DNA of 64,000 bases from Membranipora membranacea (Eukaryota; Bryozoa; Gymnolaemata; Cheilostomatida; Membraniporidae): NCBI GenBank assembly GCA_914767715.1, contig OU612069.1:20705387-20769386 (forward strand). Reading direction: 5' to 3'. The translations under genes were made by a program, and so were the position numbers. The notes under the pieces are model-generated. The model did no database searches. It saw nothing but the letters and a program-made list of their open reading frames with translations, and was not told where the DNA came from. Below are positions 56,901 through 64,000 of the stretch, one piece after another. The stretch's first letter is position 1; each line of letters begins with the position of its first letter.

Positions 56901-58306
56901 AGAAATAGGCCAGAAGCAGCCTAGTTGTGTGAGAAACGGACTGGGCCGTGTACACAACAAGGTGTAGTTAGCTTGCTCCGAGTCTACTCTGATGAGCGAG
57001 AGGGCTTTTATATTTAGTTTAGGGTTCTATTTAGTTAAGCACTGAAAGCCATCGCTTGAATTATGAAATCATTATATAACCCACAGAAGGGTCTCAAAGA
57101 TACACTGATATACGATACACTGATCTACGATAGGCGGATACACAATACACTGTTACGATAAATTCTGATGGTCATCAATGAACGATATCAATTAATCTCC
57201 TGACGAAATGTAATACACGCACTGTTGATCTACTCATGAGCTTAATGCACTAGACGTCGTCACAAGTTTTAACTTAAATTTGATTCAAGGTTATTATAAT
57301 ACACATTCTATTTAAATCATCACAAGTTATATATATTGCAGCTTTTGATATCTGTTTATGATCTAGTACATACAAGTGCCGACAAGGCCGTCTACAAGTG
57401 CTTGAGGTTTTGGATTGCCTTTGAATACACAATTGTGACTACTAAAGAGTCAAGTGGCTGTGATTACCAATTATTTGTGTCAACCAGACAGGCATCAAAC
57501 TAATCTGTTTAGAATAAGACTATTTATTGAATTACCCTGACCATTTAATTCAATTAAGACAAAATACACGTATAAAATATTTATATAAGATTAAAAATAT
57601 TAATAGGCCTTCTGAATATTCTAACCTGACTGTCTTTGCACTCGTATCCTTGGTTATATAGAATGCCAGATGAGTGCTGATTTAAACACTGATAGCACAG
57701 ATAAGCTGGTATTACTCCGAATTACACAACAATACAATATATTATATGATACAATTAATTATTTCACTTTACAATCTAAGACACTGCTGAATAGGACAAC
57801 TGTCCTGTTGCTTTCCTGTCTTAATACTCACTGCTCTCTATACGTATTGTTGTGCCACTGATGTACATGTGACACAGTCTTTTGGTAGGTGGTTTCACTT
57901 TGATGATATAGTGTTGTACACTCAGGTGCAGCTGGTGCAAGTATTACTGAGGTTGATGGTAACTGGTAATTGTATTCTCTTTCTTCTTTAGGAGTGATGG
58001 TGTGTAGTATGATATTATTTCGATTCTCGTTCATAGCTCTGGCGTTCAGGTCATCATATATATAGCAGAAGGTAGGGATGTAATACTAAGCTGATGCTAA
58101 AAGAGAAATCTCCGCAAACCAAGGTTAATTTACAGTTGTAATAAAACACCATTAAGTGTTGTTTTTATCTAAATAAAATCCTATCTACTGATAGGCTGTT
58201 AATAATTCTGTGTACCTTTAAACTCAACATTAGTTTCACAATAAAATCCCAACACCTTAAAATTTAACTATAATGTAAAATCATTAATATTTATACGATT
58301 TTAGAT
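56901..58306. other. Intergenic, no gene seen
   Basis: No coding support. A short repeat of GATACACTGAT(A/C)TACGATA lies at about 57098-57145. Open frames near 57670-58034 show no family similarity. Confidence 0.4.
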
Positions 58307-58386
58307 TTATGGATTTAGATATGGATATGGATAGGGATATGGATATGGATATGGATATGGATGTGGATTTATGGACTTATGGATTT
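58307..58386. repeat. (ATGGAT)n hexanucleotide repeat
   Basis: About ten units of GATATG/ATGGAT with a few changes, in AT-rich non-coding DNA. Confidence 0.9.
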
Positions 58387-59823
58387 TAAATTGTACCATC
58401 ACCTCGTGTTCAAAATGAGGTTTCAAGGAAGATGATGTTGTGTGTCAAATTAATGATCCAAGGCTTAAAGAATACTGACTCTGTCATCTCATTTTTGCCA
58501 CGCTCAAACACGTCAGCAACTTTCACCACCCTCGCTTCTTTTCCATGGATCAAGTATAGTTATTTGTATGAAGCTGGAAGCGTTGGTTTAGATCTCTCGA
58601 AAAATTCTAGTAATAGTAAGATCCCTGTATATGATTTTATCATGGTAGCGACTACCCTCAGAGATGGTGATGAAAACATTTTCTCTGGTTGAGCTATCAC
58701 CGCAGAAAGTTGTTATTGTCAGTTTTTTGCCATTCCTCCAGTACAGTAATTCTGTCTGGTATTCATCCTGTTTGATAACGAATCTCAAGAAATATATCAA
58801 TGTTTAATAGTACTGGTGTATGCTTTAAAAATTGTCACCCTGACATAGTCCACCAGGCAAGAGAAACGACGACCTCGTCGGTCAAAATGAGGAAATTATA
58901 ACTGACATACAGAGTGCATATATGGATGTAAAGCAAGAACACTGTCACAAGGGAAAAGGTCACAATACGAAATAAAAACCAATAAAAAGGGGTGAATGCG
59001 GATGAAAGACGCAGCACAGGATATGACGTCAATTCCGCCTTTGTGGTAGCAGAACATTCCTTCTTTTTTTTCTTTTTGAGATGGACAAAAGGTACCATTC
59101 AAGATACAGACCTTCTAGGTTTTATAGCAGCTACCTGCCTGTAATAAGAGAAGGCATACCTCTGACTTCAGACAATCAGGGCTTACTCAGAAGAACCGAC
59201 TGGCCTAGTTTATGTCTATACCACATGGTATTGGCCAAATGTTCTTGTGATATTTGTTAGGGGAGGAAATCGTAAGTCAAAACTCTTAGACAATCTTTAG
59301 TGTGGAGTATGCTGCCCCATGATTAATGATGGCAACAATATTATGTACTCTGTCCACAATACATACGAAACTATGCGAAACATCCAAAGGAGGCAGGGGA
59401 TGAGACAAGTGCGCTTCACTTCACCTCACCAAAATCCTGCCCACTGATTCCACAAAATTATAACCTCATTGGATAGGCTAATTTATGACCTATGTAAAAG
59501 CACACTGTTACATGTCATAATTGATTGCAGGATTGATTGTTACAAAAGACTATGGTGAAGCTTGACAGTAGGTCCGCAGTTAGAAAAGAAAGAAAGATTT
59601 TGGCGGCGAAGAACAGATGATTTGATAAATATAGTTTTATAAATAAAAGGAGTACCCTTTTGAATGAATGATTGCTTTATAAACTTAGTCACCAGTGAAC
59701 TATTACATGCAAAGAATTATTCAATCTTAAACGACTCAAAAGCTATTAGAATTAACCTGTTTGCAGTTAAGTTTAGAATACATCCACTGATTTGCTACCC
59801 ATTTTATAACACAGGTTTTCATA
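58387..59823. other. Intergenic, no gene seen
   Basis: An 86-codon open frame at 58432-58692 and minus-strand frames at 58588-59102 have no recognised domain or splice support. Confidence 0.4.
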
Positions 59824-60157
59824 TCTCTGTTTGGCAGCCAATGGAGCACAGAAAAATGTATGTACATACAAAAACTCCTTAATTGTAATTCAAAACCCCT
59901 TGTTCTGCTCAAATGTGCATTCTAAATTGTAGTTGTGCATCTCCAACAAGAAATAAGACAACTAACAGAATTGCTTGTGATCTGAAAAAAGCTGATTTTG
60001 TGAGCAGTTGTGTGCTCCTACCTCTTGGTTAGTGTTTCAATTGTCCAGATACTCAAAGTGCGCATGTGCAATAAGGATGACCTTTTGACTTTAGCTTGTT
60101 ATTTTCTAACAGCCCAGCTTAACACTTTTATTACCATATCTGGTTATGGTAATAAAA
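59824..60157. mobile_element. One arm plus loop of the TTAA foldback element
   Basis: Nearly identical to 17215-17548: TCTCTGTTTGGCAGCCAATG at the start and TTACCATATCTGGTTATGGT at the loop. The outer 20 bp and the entire opposite arm are missing. The very high identity suggests recent activity of the family. Confidence 0.9.
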
Positions 60158-63114
60158 TCAAGGGTAGGGGTTGGCAACGGTCTCAGACTACGTATAAAGA
60201 TCAAAGAGCTGAATTTTTTTGAAATGTCATTTCTTGATGCAATGACATTTCTCCTACTGGATAAGGATTTACACACTTCAAAATGACATAACAGAGGTAA
60301 GAAAGACTGTAGATTTGATTTATCACAATGAAAAGAGCCTATGAAATGGCGGTAACATTGTAATGATGTGCCAAAGATGAGGTGGTAAATCTTGAATATT
60401 TGCTTCAAAAATTGACTTATTTAAATTATGACTCAGTTCGTTGCTGTTGAATATTTTGGTCTAAAAGCCCCTTCTGAATTCTTATAAGATCTTCATTGTT
60501 CCCTCTTATAAATAAGATATGTTGTCACTGCCCGATTTTGCTTTCAATCTTAGCTTTAATGTGATATTTTATATTACTGAAAATTTCAATTTTAATCTTT
60601 TAAATGCAATGTAACTGCCACCTGATGAATTAGTAAACACAAAAAGTGATGTTGAATATTTGTTCTACACATGTTTGTGCCTTGGATTTCACTCATTGCC
60701 TATGATTTAGGGTGATGTGGTTCTTTAATTCTGGCTTATGATGACAACACCTCTTTTCCGTCTCACAATCTGAACTCTTGACTGCCATTGCCCTCTTGTT
60801 AGCTGTGCTGTGACATTAGCTTGATGTTGTGTCACATATATGTGTTCCTATGGTATATATCACCCCAATTATCTGTATCTGAGATATAATACTGTTATTT
60901 TTGTGTCCTTTGGGCCTTCTACTGGGAAACGTTCAGCTAAACAACCTGCCTAGTCTACCTCACAAAATACTCGGACTCTTTCTTCTTTTATAGGACACTG
61001 GAATGATTCTTACAGCTACTACCTATAGCCACTGGTGCAGCACATGACTTTTGTGTGCTTATCAAAGAAACAGAATTGTCTTGCCAAGACAATAGAATGT
61101 AGCAGGTATTTTTGAAGTACAATATTCCTTGACAAAAGTATGGGCTACTAGTAGAGCTGCACACCAGGCAATTATGATAATGCAGCATTCGAAATCTGCA
61201 AAAGCCATGCAGCTCTATCTGCATCAGAGCTGTTGTAATGCCAATCAAGTTTAGCCTGGGCAGCCTAGCCTGCTCAGGCTAAATCAAGCCATTATTTTTC
61301 TGTTGTACAGTATTCACATGGCTTGGCAATATGGACACTTTTGGGAGTTGCAAGCTCTTTGACTGCATAATTATGGGGAGGACAACTCCAAAGTGTTGAA
61401 CAAGTTGTCTATAAACAACCCAGTCTGATCTGGGAGGTCCAAACATCCTGGTCTGAGCAATTATTACATCTTGACCTGACTAATGTCAGAAGTCATCGAT
61501 GATCAATAAGACTGCTTTCAATATTATGTTTTATTGTGTAACAGAACATGGCTTTCAATGAAAATCATGACGTGATAATTTATATTTTACAGGTCAGCCA
61601 GCCTGTATAACAAGTCAGTCAATTCAAGTAAGAAATTCTGCGGGTGCCTATTCCACAGTCGGAAAGAGCAGAAAGCGAGCAGTGTGACAATCTGTTGGTG
61701 ATAACACAACATGGTTGGCTGGTTTACAAAGCGTAAACAGAGTCTATGGAATGGTGAAACACGGAAACTGAAAGGATTACTAATAAGACTCATTGACATG
61801 TCGTGTTATGAGCTTTTCTTTATATTGAACTTCCTCATAGAATGAAGAAGAGTCGGCTTGATAAACTGTACCGTTTTTTATGTCCATATGCATGGAATAA
61901 AAAACTTTCGTCTTTACAGGGAAATGTAAACTCGTTAACTTGAAAAGTGATCTACCTGCATATGAGCTGGGATGATACTAGCTGTCTTTTGAGAAAATGC
62001 TGCAATAAACCAAAAAATCCTGAAACTTTATTGCATCTGCATCTTGTTCAAGTAAAATTATCATGATGTATTCTATGTGATCGACTAGACTTGGGTTGAT
62101 TCATACCACCATGTCTACACTTGAAAACACTGAGTTGAAGTAAGAATATATATATAATATACTGTATATGCATAATAAATGTTTGCGAATAGAAAAGAAA
62201 ATTGTAACATGTTGAATATGGCCAGGACATAGATTTCTATAGAACTGCTAGACACATCGAAGACCATCATTATTCATGCTATTTGTAAAATCATTAGATA
62301 CCTAAAACCAAGAGTTACTCCTTACTGACTGCACTGACAAGTTGACCTAGTGGGTATTTTCCCTTTATTATTATTGGCTCCTGATTATGTGTCTCAGGGA
62401 TGAGTGGACTAATTGCAGAGGTAGGAAGCTCATTGTGCTTGTACCCACCAAGAAGAGTACAACCATTGAGGGGAGTTGCAGGGACAGAAAAAAAAGAGGA
62501 TATTTTAGTGACTGAGTGGTCCAAATGTATCCCTAGACTGTCGGTGACCTATTACTGTTTTGGACACAATTGTCAGATTTATGTCATCTGCTATGCAGTT
62601 TGCATGAGAGAGAGACTCATCCACATTTAATTTGTCCAACATCTCCTCTAGTTGCTAGGATTTTGTAAACAATGATTGATAGTCTGATTTCTTCTCATGA
62701 TAGGGAAAAGATAACACCAGTTATGTTTGTCTGTATTGTTTTCTAGGACTATATAGACCTAGTCTATTATTTCCGAAGTAATATCATAAAATATCTATGA
62801 CATAAAAAAATACATCGAAACAGGACTAAGACAGTACTATCAGTCTCGTTGCCTACCCCTAAACTATGCCCTTGATAAAATGATAAAAGATAATGTGCTG
62901 AATTATTAGACAGTAGAAAGGTCGATAGGCCTAGGGTGTAGAGGCAGCATTGATTATTGTGCAGCAGGGATCTAATAGGAGTTCCCTTTATCAGGATAAT
63001 TGATGCGTCATGTAGACACAAAGGTAAGAATAACAGTAAATAAAATAACAACAAACAAAACAGGCAGTATGCTGTTCATTACTCCTATTGTCAATCGTAA
63101 GTATTACGAGTTTA
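60158..63114. other. Intergenic, no gene seen
   Basis: No exon could be supported on either strand. Minor features only: a small dyad TTTAGCCTG...CAGGCTAAA at about 61250-61284. Confidence 0.4.
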
Positions 63115-63430
63115 ACCATCATTACAATGCTTCCAAACTGTAGCTAGACAGTTTCTGAGCATCTTGATGATAGGTTACCCGTTCACCTCAATCTTAGGAT
63201 TGATATTATCCTTGATTATCTCGTACTAAAAAAAAAATATGTTGGACCATCATTACAATGCATCCAAACTGTAGCTGGACAGTTTCTTTGCACTTTGATG
63301 ACAGGTCATCTTGTTTACCTTCAATCTTAGGATCGATATTATCCTTGATTATTACGTACTTAAAAAAAACATGTTGGACCATCATTACAATGCATCCAAA
63401 CTGTAGCTAGACAGTTTCTTTGCATTTTGT
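63115..63430. repeat. 132-bp tandem repeat, 2.4 units
   Basis: ACCATCATTACAATGCATCC starts units at 63115, 63246 and 63378. Each contains TGTAGCTAGACAGTTTCT and ATATTATCCTTGATTAT and ends in an A-rich run followed by ATGTTGG. Confidence 0.9.
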
Positions 63431-63586
63431 TTTGATGAAAATGTATCATGTCTATCATTACACTGACATTTTTAGGAAAAATAAAAAAATACTATATTAA
63501 ATTTACCAGTAGCTCTCTGTATTGATAACAATAAAATTCTGTTATCGAAGCAAGCCCTGTGGTAATATGTAATATTTATAAAATAT

Positions 63587-64000
63587 TTAATGTGAATAAA
63601 ATAATTGATTCAGGTAAAATAAAAGATGCATTGGCAGCCAATCTATATTGCTGCTAATGCCTTGGTATCTTTGGGAATAGAAAGCTTGCTGTTCCCTGAA
63701 ACATGAATGAAATTGTGATGTGATCACTGCATGAAGACTGAGCTTGATTGGCAATTTTCTCAACTTCAAGAACCAAGATCGTGCTGAGATAACCGGACCT
63801 CCGGCAACACTTGTTTTGATGCACAGGTTATTCAATGGGCCGAGCAGTTTACGCCTGGATTCACAAACGGCAAGTTCCCTGCTTGCTATGTGATTGAGCT
63901 GTTGGTCGGTTGAGTTGTTCATGCTATCGTGTGAAGAATTCACAATATTTTGTAGGGCATTGTCACGCATAGGCTTCTTATCCCTGGCAGTTGCTTCTTG
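63587..64000 (-). CDS. Candidate partial exon of an unknown gene running off the window
   Basis: The minus-strand frame is open from the window end to 63587 and reads protein-like near its start (QEATARDKKPMRDNALQNIV, then NHIASRELAVCESRRKLLGP). Nearer 63700 it becomes less so; a donor-like GTGTTG near 63810 could end the exon. No family recognised. Confidence 0.3.
   Translation of the reverse strand, partial: QEATARDKKPMRDNALQNIVNSSHDSMNNSTDQQLNHIASRELAVCESRRKLLGPLNNLCIKTSVAGGPVISARSWFLKLRKLPIKLSLHAVITSQFHSCFREQQAFYSQRYQGISSNIDWLPMHLLFYLNQLFYSH

Overview
Eukaryotic, almost certainly invertebrate metazoan, genomic DNA: AT-rich, genes split into many small exons with GT-AG introns of a few hundred bases, EGF domains, a MADF-BESS gene, and a dense mix of Ty3/gypsy, LINE, SINE and short inverted-repeat elements. 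There are no bacterial-style operons. The species cannot be named from the sequence.

The centrepiece is a tandem pair of 23-exon genes on the + strand. I reconstructed every exon by hand: copy 1 is 15149-30732 and copy 2 is 32659-53013. They sit inside a direct duplication of about 15012-31314 and 32523-53638. Copy 1 encodes a predicted 971-residue secreted or surface protein: signal peptide, a beta-propeller-like (NHL-like) block A, two EGF domains, a second propeller-like block B, a third EGF domain, and a short C-terminal tail with a hydrophobic stretch. Blocks A and B are each eight exons with identical intron phases, so the gene itself arose by an internal eight-exon duplication. Copy 2 keeps all exons and frames, with two in-frame codon insertions, but has a TAA in exon 10. 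That exon is frame-neutral. A third relic, intron plus truncated exon 6, lies at 5546-5897.

Layout. 1-2250: no clear gene. 2260-4250: two tandem-repeat families. 4293-4541: tRNA-derived SINE. 5546-5897: exon-6 relic. 6398-7876 (-): MADF-BESS gene with a probable frameshift. 8870-14279 (-): decayed Ty3/gypsy element with an extra ORF after integrase. 15012-31314: gene copy 1. 31315-32522: spacer with a gypsy protease fragment and a 34-bp repeat array. 32523-53638: gene copy 2. 53639-64000: mostly unassignable sequence with a hAT-like relic, half of an inverted-repeat element, small tandem repeats and two weak exon candidates.

The duplication acts as a natural experiment. Elements present in both copies predate it: the gypsy element in intron 8 and a 504-bp foldback in intron 10. 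Elements present in only one copy have a readable empty site in the other: a TTAA-flanked 674-bp foldback and a LINE fragment in copy 1, and a Mutator-like and a hAT-like element 20 bp apart in copy 2. All exon models are inferred from splice signals, frame continuity and paralogue conservation; no transcript data were available.
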